NCBI GenBank assembly: GCA_016946835.1
Contig: JACVTC010000134.1
Coordinates: 53,501-117,500, forward strand
Length of the DNA stretch: 64,000 bases
Direction of reading: 5' to 3'
Source: Neocallimastix lanati (nom. inval.)
Lineage: Eukaryota > Neocallimastigomycota > Neocallimastigomycetes > Neocallimastigales > Neocallimastigaceae
Positions 26,038 through 38,001 of this stretch are shown piece after piece. Made by a program: the position numbers and the translations under genes. Each line of letters begins with the position of its first letter. Position 1 is the first letter of the stretch. A model generated the notes under the pieces. That model made no database searches, was not told the DNA's origin, and worked only from the letters and a program-made list of their open reading frames with translations.

Positions 26038-26342
26038 TTATAATTCATTTCCAATAGTAACCCAATAATCACGTAAATTATTCTTTCTACCAAAGATTTC
26101 TAAGTATTTACCATTAGGTATTAACTCTTCAATCATTTCATATAATTCTTCAGGTTTTTGTGACTGACCTCTTCTTTCTGAATAAATTACATCAGAACTA
26201 ATTCTATGTTTACAACCAACTGGATCTTCACCCTAATAAAGTTTAATGAATGATTATTAATTTATGGATTAATAAGGAAAAATTAACAAAAACATAAACA
26301 AAAACATAATTTATTTGAATTACATAAATATAAATAATAAAT

Positions 26343-26399
<57 letters not shown>

Positions 26400-27678
26400 T
26401 TTTTATATTATTTACCTTTTTACCAACTAAACAAGTTTCTTTGGCATGTTGAAGATAATAACCATGACCCTTTGCCATTCTTCTATTAACAGTTTGTTTT
26501 ACCCAAGTAATATCATCAACAAAACTATTTATAATATATTTCAATATATATTATATAAATAAAATATATTTAGCATATATTATATATATATTATTTGATA
26601 TATTAAAATTTTGAACTGAAATTTAAATTCAAATATTTACGTATATCCCCATTTTTTCATTAATTCAAATGCTTTTACATATTTATTATTAATAACCCAT
26701 ATGAATATAAATCCATTTTTTTGTAATTTTTCAATTGGCAATTCTTCAATGAATTGATCGGGAAGTTGTTGATATGCAATAGCAACCTATTAAAATGTAA
26801 AATTAAAATTCAATAATTGTTGATTATAAAATTATTTTTAAACACATATATATATTTTTTAATCTAAAAAATTTATTTAAATATTCTAATATATAATGAA
26901 CTTACACCTCTTGTTGGTGCATGAGTAGCTAATTGCCATGGTGGATCCATTAAGATTGCATCAAATTGACATTCACTAGCTAATTTCTAAAATTATTTTA
27001 TTAATTTGATTTTTTAATTAATTCCTTTGTACTATTTATTCTGATATCATTTACTTTTATCATAAATATTTTAATTCACTGGTATATCTAATTAAATATT
27101 ATTATACTTACATCCCATTCAAAATCAATAACATTTGCTTTAATTGGTATACACCATTCTGGTGCAGTAAATTCTTCATAATCAAATTCATTATCTAATT
27201 CAATAATGTATTAAAATTATTTTTTGCATTTAATAATAATATTATTAATATATTATTATTATTAATATTCAATTAAATAAAATTAAAATTTTCAAATATT
27301 TAAAATATAAAATATTATTGAAACTATAAATATATGGTTTAGTAAAATTTTGTACATAATGTATATGATACCTTTATCATCATCATCTTTTTGATTTAAT
27401 GCTGAAAATCCTTTTAATTCTAAATTCTTAATACCATCAATTTCTTTCTCAATTTTTAATTTTAATTCAGTTTCTTTTTCAATTAATTTCTTTAATACTT
27501 CATCTTTTTCTTCTTCTGGTGTGAAATCAAGTTTTAAAAAATCATCATATGCATTTATACCTTCTTCTACTTTAATTATAGCTGAAGATTCTGTTGTTGA
27601 AAGTTCATCAACTTCCATGGAATTTTGAGCATTAGAATCTTCAACATTTAAATTATTATCTGTTATTTTTTCATCCAT
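26038..27678 (-). CDS. MT-A70 family N6-adenine methyltransferase, MTA1/AMT1-like (6 exons)
   Basis: Exons 27678-27372, 27194-27112, 26986-26906, 26786-26641, 26524-26416 and 26232-26038 join in frame to give 306 aa. An acidic N-terminal ~100 aa with a short coiled coil precedes the MT-A70 domain (about 115-295). The catalytic motif DPPW is at 144-147 (LMDPPWQLATHAPTRG). Other blocks are FIFIWVINNKYVKAFELM, GYTFVDDITWVKQT, HGYYLQHAKETCLVGKKG, KPEELYEMIEELIP, YLEIFGRKNN and YWVTIGNEL. The HGYYLQHAKE and APTRGVAIAYQ blocks resemble the ciliate and early-fungal MTA1/AMT1 branch more than METTL3, which lacks them, and METTL14 lacks DPPW. It likely methylates adenine in DNA with partner subunits. 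An mRNA role cannot be excluded from sequence alone. The long T-run at 26347-26396 lies in intron 5. Confidence 0.9.
26347..26397. repeat. ~50-bp T-run in methyltransferase intron 5
   Basis: An uninterrupted T tract of about 50 bases inside the intron between exons 5 and 6 (A tract on the coding strand). Confidence 0.9.
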
Positions 27679-28883
27679 TTTAACTTTTTGACTTTTTATT
27701 TTATTTTATTTTTTTTTTTAAAAAAAAAAAAAATAAAAAATAAAAAAAAAAAATAAAATAAAATAAAAATCTTAACGAAAATAAAAAAAAAGAAAAAACT
27801 TTTATAAAAATTATATCTTCAAATAATATATATCTCTTATTATAATTATATTTTTCAATTTATAGTTCAATAATTAAAAAAAAATTTTTTATAAAAAAAA
27901 TTAATTATAATAATAATAATAATAAAAAAAAATTTAAAATTTTAGATTTAATTAGTCAAATAATACTATTGGCCAACTTTATGAATAATGATAACATTAG
28001 CGTTATAGAGATTCAATTAATGAAATCTGATTAATGTCACATATGAATAATGAAGAGAAAATTAAAATCTCATCTATAATAAAGAAAAAGACACCATAAT
28101 ATATATTTATAAATACATAAATATATATAATCTTTTTTTAATGTCTAATTAAATTAATATGTACTTTAGTAATATTCAATAAAAGAAAAGAAAAAAATTT
28201 TTTTTTTAATCATTAAGAATTAATATATAGTGATAATTACGGCTAGTTTGACAAATATTTAGGAAATTAACTACAATTAGTTTAATAAATCATTTATCCA
28301 ACAATACTTCATATATTATTTTTAACTTATATTATACATATTATTTAATTATTTAAATAAGTTCCTATTCATTATTATAAATCTCAATATATTCTAATTT
28401 GCCTTTATTAATTATTTTTTATTATAATTTTATTTTTAAAATACAGTAATAGTTTATTAATTATAGATTTTTATTTTCATTGTCACTTTTATTTAATTTT
28501 ATTTTATTTTTTTTTTTATTTATTTATTATTATTATTTATTTATTTATTTAATTTAATTTTATTTTGATTAATATAATTTATTATTATTAACTAATATAT
28601 TATTTATTAATGAACAATTATTTCATATATTAATAGAATAAATTTCTATTTTTATTTTTATTTTTATTTTTATTTTTATTTTTATTTTAATTTATTTTAT
28701 TTCATTATATATATTATATATTATTTTATTGCTTTTTATTATTAATTTTATTGTATTTATTATTTATTTATTTTTTATTTGTAATTTAAGGAAGTTAAAT
28801 GAAAAATAAAAAATATTATTTAAATATATAAATATTACAATAAAAAAATTTTTTCCGCTTCGTTTTAATGTTCAAAAAAAAAT
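27679..28883. other. AT-rich intergenic region
   Basis: No gene is seen. It holds A- and T-runs around 27709-27800 upstream of the methyltransferase and TTTTTA repeats near 28648-28690, in the region 3' of the Ugo1-like gene. Confidence 0.6.
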
Positions 28884-29495
28884 TTACCAATCATCAACCT
28901 TTTCATTCATTGTTTCAGCAGCTTGAATAAATCTTCTTATTAAAATTTGCCAAAAACCACGATAAAGGGATTTAGTACCATACCAAAGTTGAGTTATAGC
29001 ATTACCTTTACCATCTTCATTATCATAATCATTACCTTCTTCAAGTATAACACGTTTGATAACATTAAGAATACCTGTATATGGAACTGGTGAAACTTCA
29101 ACAGCTGTTTCAAATTTAATTGGTTCATTTAAACCAGAGTTAATTAACATAAGTTGTTGTTGACGTGAAGATGGCTTCTTAATTTGACATTGAATACGTT
29201 TTCTAGCCATTTCAAATGGAGTTATAATTGCTACTTCAGCTGCTAATAATAATGTATTAACAACTGGGAAAAGTACTGGGTTATAAAATGGGGTTAAAAG
29301 TAAATAATCATTTAAGATATGACTGGATATAATTCTTAAAGTTGGAACTAAAGTATAATAAATAAAAGCAGGAATAACATATCTTGGAGCATATAAACCT
29401 CTCATACCACCTTCTTCATTAACGATAGTTTGCATACAATGGAATGGTCCACGATACTTTTTAACTGGTGTTGCTGTAGATTGAATAATAAGTCT

Positions 29496-29527
<32 letters not shown>

Positions 29528-29922
29528 ATTTTATATTGAAATATTTTAATTTATTATGCATTTGTTTATTACTACACACATACATTTATATATTAATAAT
29601 TAAATAATAATACAGCAAAAAACATTTAATTTTATATTTACCTAGTTTTAATAAGTTCAAGAGGACTTAAAGCAACACCAACAATCATATGACTAAGAAT
29701 GTTAGTTCTTGGATCAATATCTTCGTATATATCGAAAATATCGTTCAATAGTTCTTCTAAGAATGGTTGAGATAAGGTTGAAGAAACATTGTATAACCAA
29801 GAAGTAAAACTGCCTATATTATGTTACATTAATAAAAAATGATTTATATTTATAATTTTTGAGTTAACATAAAAATTTTAATTAACTTATAAAAATATTT
29901 CTTTTTATTATAATAATAAAAT

Positions 29923-29954
<32 letters not shown>

Positions 29955-31343
29955 AAAAAGACAAGATAAAATAAGATAAAATATAATAATAAAATATAAT
30001 AATAATAATAATAAAACCTTTTAATAAGCTCGTCCATCCTTCATTTTCACATTCAATAATTTGATGAATTGGTTTCCAAACACCGTCACCAAGTCTTTCA
30101 ATTCGTTCTACTTCAATATCCTTTCTTTTAATAACTTCTTTTTCATCTTCCTGTTTTTCTTTTTTTGTTTTTGGCTTTTGGTCTTCATTTTCCCAAACAT
30201 TAGTTGACATCATATTAATTTCATTTTCAGCTTTTTTAAGGTCATCTGGGAAATTATCAATCTTACATTTCAATTAATAAAATATTATATATTAATAAAA
30301 TATTCATAATAAATATTTCATATTATTATTTTTTTTTTTAATTTATTATTTTTCTAATGATAAAATAATAGAAATAATACTGATTATATTAATTATTAAT
30401 TATAAATTTAGATGTTTTACTTATTTAATTACATTAAATTATTTGGTTAAAATTATAATTAATTTAATAATATATCTTACCGATGCATAAAATTTTGATT
30501 TTTGATATTGAACTTGAAGATAAGTCTCGGATACATTGAACGGTGACATAGAAAAAGAAATTAAATATTGTTTAAGAATATTTGATAGATATTCTTTGCC
30601 TTGCCATTCCTCTTCATAATTACTAACTGTAATTTTAAAATTGTTTTTTTTTTTTTTAAAAAAAAAATAATATATATATATATATATATATATTAAATCA
30701 ATATTTTATATTTATCTTGTTCGTAAATTATTATTATATGTCTAATAATATATACATTCATCTTTTTCGTATAAAGGAATTTTATCCTTTGAATCTGATA
30801 AAATATTTGAAAGTGATGGCATCTCTTAATGTATTTCCTTTTAAATATAAAGTAAAAATTTTGATGTTGACAATTTTACGATTTTATTTGTTTATTTAAT
30901 ATGATATTTTTTTATATTTTAAATTATTTATAAATGTTTTAGTAAATATTTATTTAAAAAAGAAAAAATGCTAAAAGATAAAAAATAAAAGTTTATGATA
31001 AATATTATTAATATTATTATTATAATTACTTTTATTTATAAAAATTTCCAAAAAATATTCTAAGAAAATTATTTCAATTTAATAATTTTCCTTTTTTTTT
31101 TTTTTTACTATTTTATTTTTATTTTTCAAATTTATTCAATTATTTTCCAATACTTTATATTGAAATAATAATAGCTTAAGAAGCAAAGAAAAAAAAATAA
31201 AATAAGATAAAATAAAAACAAATAAATATATGAATAAAAAATTTAAATAAATAACAAAATTTACCTTTTTAATATAATATATATATTATTTTAAAAAAAA
31301 AAAAAAACGTACATATTTCTTTCTACTCGATATTTATTGGCTG
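28884..31343 (-). CDS. Ugo1/SLC25A46-like outer-membrane carrier protein (5 exons seen, start missing)
   Basis: Exons 31343-31313, 30622-30481, 30261-30018, 29813-29642 and 29493-28884 share one frame over about 398 aa. No start was found, so a short first exon further upstream is likely. The exon 2 acceptor is TTAG at 30626-30623; the nearer CAG would give a stop. The modified carrier signature SPLELIKTRLIIQS spans the exon 4/5 join, a second carrier-like motif is TPFEMARKRIQCQI, and KSLYRGFWQILIRRFIQAAE is near the C-terminus. The acidic, Lys-rich stretch in exon 3 (KPKTKKEKQEDEKEVIKRK) precedes the membrane part. Ugo1 links fusion GTPases on the mitochondrial outer membrane in yeast; SLC25A46 is the animal relative. 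In a gut fungus the organelle would be the hydrogenosome (inference). Confidence 0.75.
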
Positions 31344-32115
31344 CTGTCAATTAAAGATACTTAATTAAATTAATTATTAAAATACATATAAAAAATATAT
31401 TACTATTTATTTATTTTTTATTTTTATTTTATTTTACTACATATTTTTTTTTTATTATTTTTTTTTAATTTTCTTATTTTATACTATGACATTATATAAC
31501 CATTACTTTTAATAGAAAAAATAACATTTATTTGTTAAATTAATGTTTGAAAATTATTTTATTTACACATATATATAATAAATAAAAATATATAAAATTA
31601 GTTTTTTTTTTTTTTTTTTTTTTTTTTATTAGTATTATTATTATTATTATTATTAATTGTTTATTTATACAGCATACAGTGTTGAATTATTAATTTATTA
31701 ATTTAAAAAAATAAATATTTAGTAAAGAAGAAAAAAATATAAAAGTATCCACTCAGAATGGTAATTTTAAATTTTTAAATATTTAATTTATTAAAATTAT
31801 AACTCTAACCTTAAATAATAAAATATTTTATTACCTCCGAATATATACTTTTACAATTACTTTTATTATTAAACGCAAAAAAAAAGTATTTGAAAATTGT
31901 TTTAATATATCAAAAAACAAATTCTATTTTAATTTTTTAATTACTTATCTAATAAATTATAAATATGTCATTAATATAAAAACAACTTTTATAAATAAAA
32001 ATAAGACTTAATTATTAAATAACTTGGTTAAATGAGTTGATATATTTATAGATGTAAATAAATTCTATTTTTGAAAATTATATGCTACTCAAGATTGTTG
32101 AATATTTATACGTTT
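31344..32115. other. Intergenic region, probably with the missing first exon
   Basis: No convincing ATG-to-donor exon could be picked for the Ugo1-like gene. The stretch has a T-run at about 31600-31627, ATT repeats and TATA-rich sequence, and the 3' flank of the AC19 gene. Confidence 0.5.
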
Positions 32116-32740
32116 TTAAGATTTGTTTTCAGTATCAAAAACACCTTCGTCATATTTATAATTCTTTAAATCTAATTTTTCATTGTATTCTACTAATATA
32201 TGTTCACACATTTCTATTAAATCATCTAATCCTTTATTCATAGCTTCAACAGCAGTGGTTTCTTCTATTTAATGTGAATGATTGTAACATTTATATTATA
32301 TAATTTGATAAAAATGTTTTTAATTATTATTAATTAATAACAATCTAAATTATTTTTTTCACTTTAATAAATAGAATAATAACAATAAAATAAAAATACC
32401 AGTAGTTTGTACACGAATGTTAACTTTAGCTTCAGTTGGGTGAGGAATTGAGTAACCACAATATTCAACCTTTGGACTAAAATTTTTTTTATAAATTTAA
32501 TATTATTTAAATAATTAAACATTAATAATGATTATTTAATATGACAGTAAAAATATTTATGTATTATATAATTTTTTTAAAACATTACTTTTTCATAATC
32601 ATATATCTTAAGGCATTAGCTAAAGTATGATCTTCTTCACTAATACTGAAAGTAGCGCAACCTTCATCAGAAGATGGTGAAATCTAAAAATTAATTAAAT
32701 TAAAATATTAAAAATTGAAATAACTTTTTAATTACAGATT

Positions 32741-32783
<43 letters not shown>

Positions 32784-33086
32784 GATTTTAAAATCATCAT
32801 ATAATAATTTTATTAATTTCTATATAAATTTATTATACATTATTATTATTTTAGATATTTTTATATTGAAATATTATTTTTATTGTTGATTCAATTAATA
32901 CGTTTTATTTTATAAAATATTATCCTTTCTATTACTTTTTATTATTATTGAAATTTTATATAGTATTCTATATATCATATAATTTATATTTTATTATAAT
33001 ATATAACTTCCTTTTATTTTCCAAAAATAAAAAACAATAATTACAATCTTTAATTTAGCTTCACTTTCGTTTGAATCAATATTCAT
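32116..33086 (-). CDS. RPC19: RNA polymerases I and III subunit AC19 (RPC19/POLR1D), 4 exons
   Basis: Exons 33086-33045, 32683-32589, 32476-32400 and 32264-32116 give 120 aa with all junctions GT...AG. The core [18 protein letters not shown] and [22 protein letters not shown] are hallmarks of the RpoA/RPB11-like subunit shared by polymerases I and III (AC19), including the HTLgN.lR and GYsiPHP boxes. The C-terminal half is the long helix ([20 protein letters not shown]) that dimerises with AC40. Length is close to human POLR1D (133) and yeast Rpc19 (142); the acidic N-terminus is short ([14 protein letters not shown]). Intron 1 holds a T-run at 32751-32779. Confidence 0.93.
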
Positions 33087-33355
33087 TTTTGATATATTTT
33101 ATTAATAATTTAAAATTATACAGAATCACTATAAACTAAAAAAAAACAATTTATATTTTCTAAAAAAAAAAAAAAAAAATAGTTATATATATATAAATAA
33201 ATAACAATATCAAAATTAGCCAATCAAATTATATTAAAGTAATAATATAAAATCTTAGATTTTAAAATTTCTAAAAATTATTAAAAAATATTTTTAAAAT
33301 TATTTTATTTTAAAATTTATATAAAATTAATATTTTTTATTATTTTATTTATAAA
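33087..33355. other. AT-rich spacer
   Basis: Upstream region of the AC19 gene and 3' flank of the next minus-strand frame. An A-run lies at about 33161-33179. Nothing else is seen. Confidence 0.6.
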
Positions 33356-33357
33356 TT

Positions 33358-33406
33358 GTATTTATATATATTTATATATATATATAAATTTTAATGAGTT
33401 GCATTA
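33358..33406. repeat. ~49-bp direct repeat, left copy
   Basis: GTATTTATATATATTTATAT...AAATTTTAATGAGTTGCATTA here is repeated almost exactly at 37975-38023 in the same orientation. This copy contains the stop codon and last codons of the 33391-35154 frame. Similarity continues weakly beyond it (ACTAATTT). Confidence 0.85.
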
Positions 33407-35154
33407 CTAATTTGCCCAACATTACATACTGCTGCAATATTAATATTTTCAAATGATTTATCTCCTTTAGATATTCTTTCATTTATTATATTTTGGGTTT
33501 TTTTAAATATATTTAAAGCATTTACTATTTCATAAACATGACCTTGGGTTTCACTTATTCCCTGAACCTTTGCATCAATTTTACCCGTTATATCTTCTTT
33601 AATAGAAATAGGAAAAAATTTAATAAGAGTTAAAATTCCACTAAAATATTTTGCCACTAACAATTTTTTAGCACTTAATTTATTTGCTCTTTCAAGTTCA
33701 TCAATGTAATTTTGAGCTATATATTCATTACCAATATATTTATTTTCATCAGTATATGAAGAGGTATATCCTTCATCATTATGAACGTCATTGTAATAAT
33801 CATTCATATTATCTTTAAATCTACTTCTTACATCATTATTTTGATAATATGATGAATAAATAACATCAAAATCAGGTGATGAATTTTTTTCACTTTCTGT
33901 TAATTCTTGTTTAGTTATTACACCATGATCATTAACTAATCTATATGTTGGTTTCATTTTTGCCATAATTGCATTCGGATTGTTATCAATTATAAAGGAT
34001 TTAGGAGCTACGACCACTTTTGCATTTTTACGTTCAGCAATTTGAATACCTGCATATCCTAAAACTGATATTCCTCCATCACTAACATATAAATTTTCTT
34101 TATTTATATCTTTAGGATCTTTTACTTTAATTAATTTTTTTCCATATTGTTTAGTATTGATATTTTTAAAAGTATCATAATTTAATTGTACTATTTCATC
34201 TGTTTTTCCCTTATTTATTTTTAATCCAGAAGGATTAATAAATCCTTCTTTTGTAGTAGTTCCATCATATTCAATTGCAAATGGAACAGAAAACATTTTT
34301 TTATTATTATCTGATATAAATGGTATATATCTAATTTTTTCCTGTTTTGCCATTTTACCACCACTTGTTGATATAGGTTCATTAGTTTTTAGTTTTAATA
34401 TAGAAATAGTAAAATCTTTGATTTTTACAGCTTTATAAAATTTTTTATAATTTGTATCACTATTAATAAATTCTAGAACTTTTTGATATATTGTTGCTTT
34501 ATTTTTTGGCATATTTAAGCTTATTCGATTCTTTTTGGAGTTACTAAAAGAATTAAAAAATATTGCAGTAGCTTTTACCATATCAGGTTGACCAGGAATT
34601 TCTGTTATTTCGATACTAGTATCAATATCTTTATCATTTTCATCTTTATCCATTAACCCTATACATTGTTTAAACGCATTAGCAAATAATTTTTCATCTT
34701 TTTGTGTTTTATAAGTATTAGGAATTATCATTTCAGTTATACTTCCATCAAGTAATCCATACGAAGTACCAAGTAATTCTTTTGTTAAAACTGCTACTGG
34801 ATCAAATCTTTGCAATAACTCGTCACCTATTTTTATAATTTTGTCTAAATCGTTTTCATTTTCAATTTTAAAAGTAGGGTCAATTAAATTGAAATGCTTG
34901 TTTATGGTTTCTAAAGCACTACGATATATTGTATCAAAAGTAACTACTTTTCCTACTAACTCATTTGAATTTTTTGCATTTCTTAATGAAGGGGCTATTT
35001 TTTGAAAATTTACTATCAACGGTTCTCTATTATTATTTTCATTATTAACTCCTATATTAGAATATAAATTATTATATGGTGTTACTTTGTTATTAGGAAT
35101 GATAATTTTACCATATTCAGGGTCAGTACGTTCAGTTATTTTATGAATCCTCAT
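33391..35154 (-). CDS. Unrecognised 587-aa protein
   Basis: A long uninterrupted frame with no intron signs and balanced composition (less Asn-rich than its neighbours). I do not recognise the family. Visible features: an N-terminal PEYGKIIIPNNK region, a middle part rich in beta-forming residues (SGGKMAKQEKIRYIPFIS, LYVSDGGISVLGYAGIQ, AKVVVAPKSFIIDN), an acidic Tyr/Asp/Asn stretch, and a hydrophobic segment (YFSGILTLIKFFPISI) before a Cys-containing end AAVCNVGQISNATH. No signal peptide follows the chosen ATG. Another coding-like stretch with a possible splice acceptor lies directly upstream (35157-35345) in a different frame, so the true 5' end is unsettled. It is divergent from the frame at 35526 and may belong to a transferred block. 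Confidence 0.6.
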   Translation of the reverse strand: MRIHKITERTDPEYGKIIIPNNKVTPYNNLYSNIGVNNENNNREPLIVNFQKIAPSLRNAKNSNELVGKVVTFDTIYRSALETINKHFNLIDPTFKIENENDLDKIIKIGDELLQRFDPVAVLTKELLGTSYGLLDGSITEMIIPNTYKTQKDEKLFANAFKQCIGLMDKDENDKDIDTSIEITEIPGQPDMVKATAIFFNSFSNSKKNRISLNMPKNKATIYQKVLEFINSDTNYKKFYKAVKIKDFTISILKLKTNEPISTSGGKMAKQEKIRYIPFISDNNKKMFSVPFAIEYDGTTTKEGFINPSGLKINKGKTDEIVQLNYDTFKNINTKQYGKKLIKVKDPKDINKENLYVSDGGISVLGYAGIQIAERKNAKVVVAPKSFIIDNNPNAIMAKMKPTYRLVNDHGVITKQELTESEKNSSPDFDVIYSSYYQNNDVRSRFKDNMNDYYNDVHNDEGYTSSYTDENKYIGNEYIAQNYIDELERANKLSAKKLLVAKYFSGILTLIKFFPISIKEDITGKIDAKVQGISETQGHVYEIVNALNIFKKTQNIINERISKGDKSFENINIAAVCNVGQISNATH

Positions 35155-35156
35155 TT

Positions 35157-35345
35157 TTTAAATTAGTGTGTTCAGCTGAATCACTATCATAATTTCTGTT
35201 AACATTTATTTCTATTGGAATAGTAATACGATCGTAGGTTTCAAGAACATAATGACCATCTTTATCTGGGATTTCCTTACCAGCAAGATATGCTTGTAAA
35301 GAAACTTCTTCATTTGCATGATTTTCAAAACTACAATATGATTGG
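35157..35345 (-). other. Coding-like stretch upstream of the 587-aa frame
   Basis: Reads about 60 residues of ordinary composition (EEVSLQAYLAGKEIP, HYVLETYDRITIPIEI) after a TATTGTAG acceptor-like string. Whether it is an upstream exon, a separate small gene or decayed sequence cannot be settled here. Confidence 0.4.
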
Positions 35346-35525
35346 TTAATATGTAAAATAAATAACTAAAATTATAATAATATTCATTTTAATTAAAAAA
35401 ATTTATTTGTAAAATATATTAATAAAATCAATTTATCATTTTATATTATAAAATAAAAAAAAAAAAAATAAAATTTATACTAATTGTAAAATTAAAGTAA
35501 ATTATTTTATAACTAGATAATAATT

Positions 35526-37130
35526 ATGGAAGTCAATGATAATACAAAAAAGTTTTATGATGAATTGGAAGGAAAATGCGAACCAGAAATATTATTAGAG
35601 ATAGCAAAAAAAGGAATTTTTTTATATGAACCTTTATGTAAATACGATAAAATAAAAAATCATAAATATGTTGTTTTAATAAGTATATTAGCTGAACAAT
35701 ATTTTATGATTAATAATGACGTACAATATACAGAATTAAAAAATATAATTTTATCTAATATGGAATATACCTTTACACATGAAACAAAAGTAATAAATTT
35801 ATTAATAGTTAATGAATTTATTTTAAATAAAATATTAAATGAAAAAAACATAAAGGTAATAAATATTTTTAAAACAATTTACAAAGAAATTTTTTTGTGT
35901 TTATATAAATACAAATTTATATCCACTAACGTATTTAATTTATTTTATGAATATAATCCTGATTTATATTATTCATATGAATTTGATATATTTGAATTTT
36001 TATATTATGATAATAAATGTTTGCTACCTACTAAATTAAATAATATAATAGAAAGAAAAAATAATAACAAAGATATATTACATATGTTAAAAGATATAGT
36101 ATTGGATTATTGTAGAGATCTAAATTTGCTAATATTTTTATCAAATTTTTTTTACAAAAATAAAATATAATTACATACTAGACCTTATTATAGAGTTCCT
36201 TTATTTTTTCCTTTAAATATTCTTAAAGAATATGCAAATAATTTTTTCTTACCTAATAATTTATTTATAAAATGTAATAATAAGTATTATGAAGATTTTT
36301 TTAATTTTTGCTTTAGTGATAACAATTTAAATCATGTTTATAGAGCTTATATAAGAAGTAAATCAAATAAAGATGAAAAGTATATTAATAAATATTTATC
36401 GTTTAAATACCATATTTATGATTATCTTGAATTTGAATACGAACTATATAAAATCAAAAATAATACATGTGCTGTTGAAAATGTAGAAAAAAAAAATATA
36501 TTTGACAATGAAGAAGAAATATCAAAAAACAATATTTCTGATAATAAAATAGTTGAGAATACCAATTTTTCAAATAATATAAATGAAGGAATTAAAAATA
36601 TAATCAGCATAAAAAAAGAAGAAAATGAAAGCGATGATAACGATGTTATATATTATATTAAAGTCTTTGATAATCAATGTGACAAAATTTACAATTTTAA
36701 TATAATAAAAGAATATTATTATAATGAATATAATATACGTGCAGTATATGATCCTTATTTAATTGATATTAATAAAATGAATACATTAAATTTTGTCAAA
36801 ACATGTTTAAATAATTATGATTTTTTAAATAATGTATTACTTGATCCAAATTATATTTTTAATATTAATTTATCTACTAACTTTGGAACTGAAATTTTAT
36901 TAATGAGATTGACATATTTAATATCTTTAATACATAATAAATATAATGCTTTTATTATTGAAATATTATTTAAGTGTATTGATAATTCATATATAACATG
37001 TGATCCTTCAAACCGTGTAGATATTGAAATATATGTTTTTGAGGAGCCAACCGATTTAGAATTAATTTATAAAATGTTAACAAATACTCCACACAAAATA
37101 TTTAACAGTTATTGTAGAGGTTATTATTAA
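35526..37130 (+). pseudogene. Unrecognised ~530-codon reading frame, interrupted once
   Basis: One frame stays open from the ATG at 35526 to 37130 apart from a single interruption near its middle. The first part (214 aa) starts MEVNDNTKKFYDELEGKCEP and is helical and Leu/Ile/Tyr-rich; the second has an acidic Asn/Glu/Lys linker and ends CRGYY. The pattern of short helical Leu/Ile-Asn-Glu segments weakly suggests alpha-helical repeats, but no ankyrin or other repeat consensus is clear. Family is unknown. It could be a recent pseudogene or carry an unrecognised short intron. It is divergent from the 33391 frame with a ~370-base spacer. Confidence 0.5.
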
Positions 37131-37371
37131 TTTTATAATTTAGACATCAAGGTTCATATAGATAAGTAATTAAATTTTAAGAGAATTTCAATTTTTAAAA
37201 CTATGTATATAAAAATTATAAAAATTTCTTTATTTTTTTTTAAAAAAAAAAATATATGTATATAATTATAAACTGATTTTTATATTTATTGTATTATTAA
37301 AAATTAAAATATAAAATAATATTTTTATTATTAATTATTAATATATAAAGTCAAATAAAATTTTTTTTAGT

Positions 37372-38001
37372 ATGAATATTGTAGTAAGTATTATTTTATT
37401 TGTATCCATTTTTCAGCAATCTCTTTGTAATGGTTTAAATACAAAAAATGAAAATGGATCACAAAATTTACTGAAAAATAATACCATGAAAAATGAAGTA
37501 AAAGAGAAAAGTGTATTACAAAGTTTAACAAAGAATAATACCAAAGAAAATGAAATAAAGGAATCCAAAGAATTCTGCCTTTATAATTCAGAAGGGGTTA
37601 TTATGATCTATGATCCTATTTATAGAAATAATAAAGGAAAACTAGTACATGCAGAGACTATTGAAGAATATGCCAAAGTTTTAGGACCAACATGGTATGG
37701 AGTATCATTTTGTAATAATAATACACTTGTTAACAGTTTAGGAATGTATTTTGATATATCCAATTCGAAATTACATAAAAGAAGTGAAGAAGAAACTCCA
37801 GTGAATGATGATAATATTTTTCGAGGAGAAAACCCATTATTAGAATCTGATTATGAAACAATTACGACCAAATATATTGATAATATTTATGAAGAATTAA
37901 AAAATTCAGAAAAAAAATGTATGCCATTAACTAGTGTAAGTCCAGGGTTTAATCCTTATCACAAAAGTTTAGTATTTATATATATTTATATATATATATA
38001 A
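37372..38001 (+). CDS. Unrecognised secreted protein, probably 3'-truncated
   Basis: 209 aa beginning with a clear signal peptide (MNIVVSIILFVSIFQQSLC, cleavage near CNG). Low-complexity Lys/Asn/Glu follows, then an ordered region (VIMIYDPIYRNNKGKLV, YAKVLGPTWYGVSFCNNN, LVNSLGMYFDI) and KKCMPLTSVSPGFNPYHKS. The last residues, IYIYIYI, are translated from the 37975-38023 repeat, so the natural C-terminus seems replaced at that junction. Four Cys in the mature part fit an extracellular protein. Function is unknown. Confidence 0.55.
   Translation: MNIVVSIILFVSIFQQSLCNGLNTKNENGSQNLLKNNTMKNEVKEKSVLQSLTKNNTKENEIKESKEFCLYNSEGVIMIYDPIYRNNKGKLVHAETIEEYAKVLGPTWYGVSFCNNNTLVNSLGMYFDISNSKLHKRSEEETPVNDDNIFRGENPLLESDYETITTKYIDNIYEELKNSEKKCMPLTSVSPGFNPYHKSLVFIYIYIYI

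Noticed and set aside
33391-35154. Idea that the 587-aa frame is a pore-forming or insecticidal toxin
   Set aside because: No recognisable motif supports it; the function is left open.
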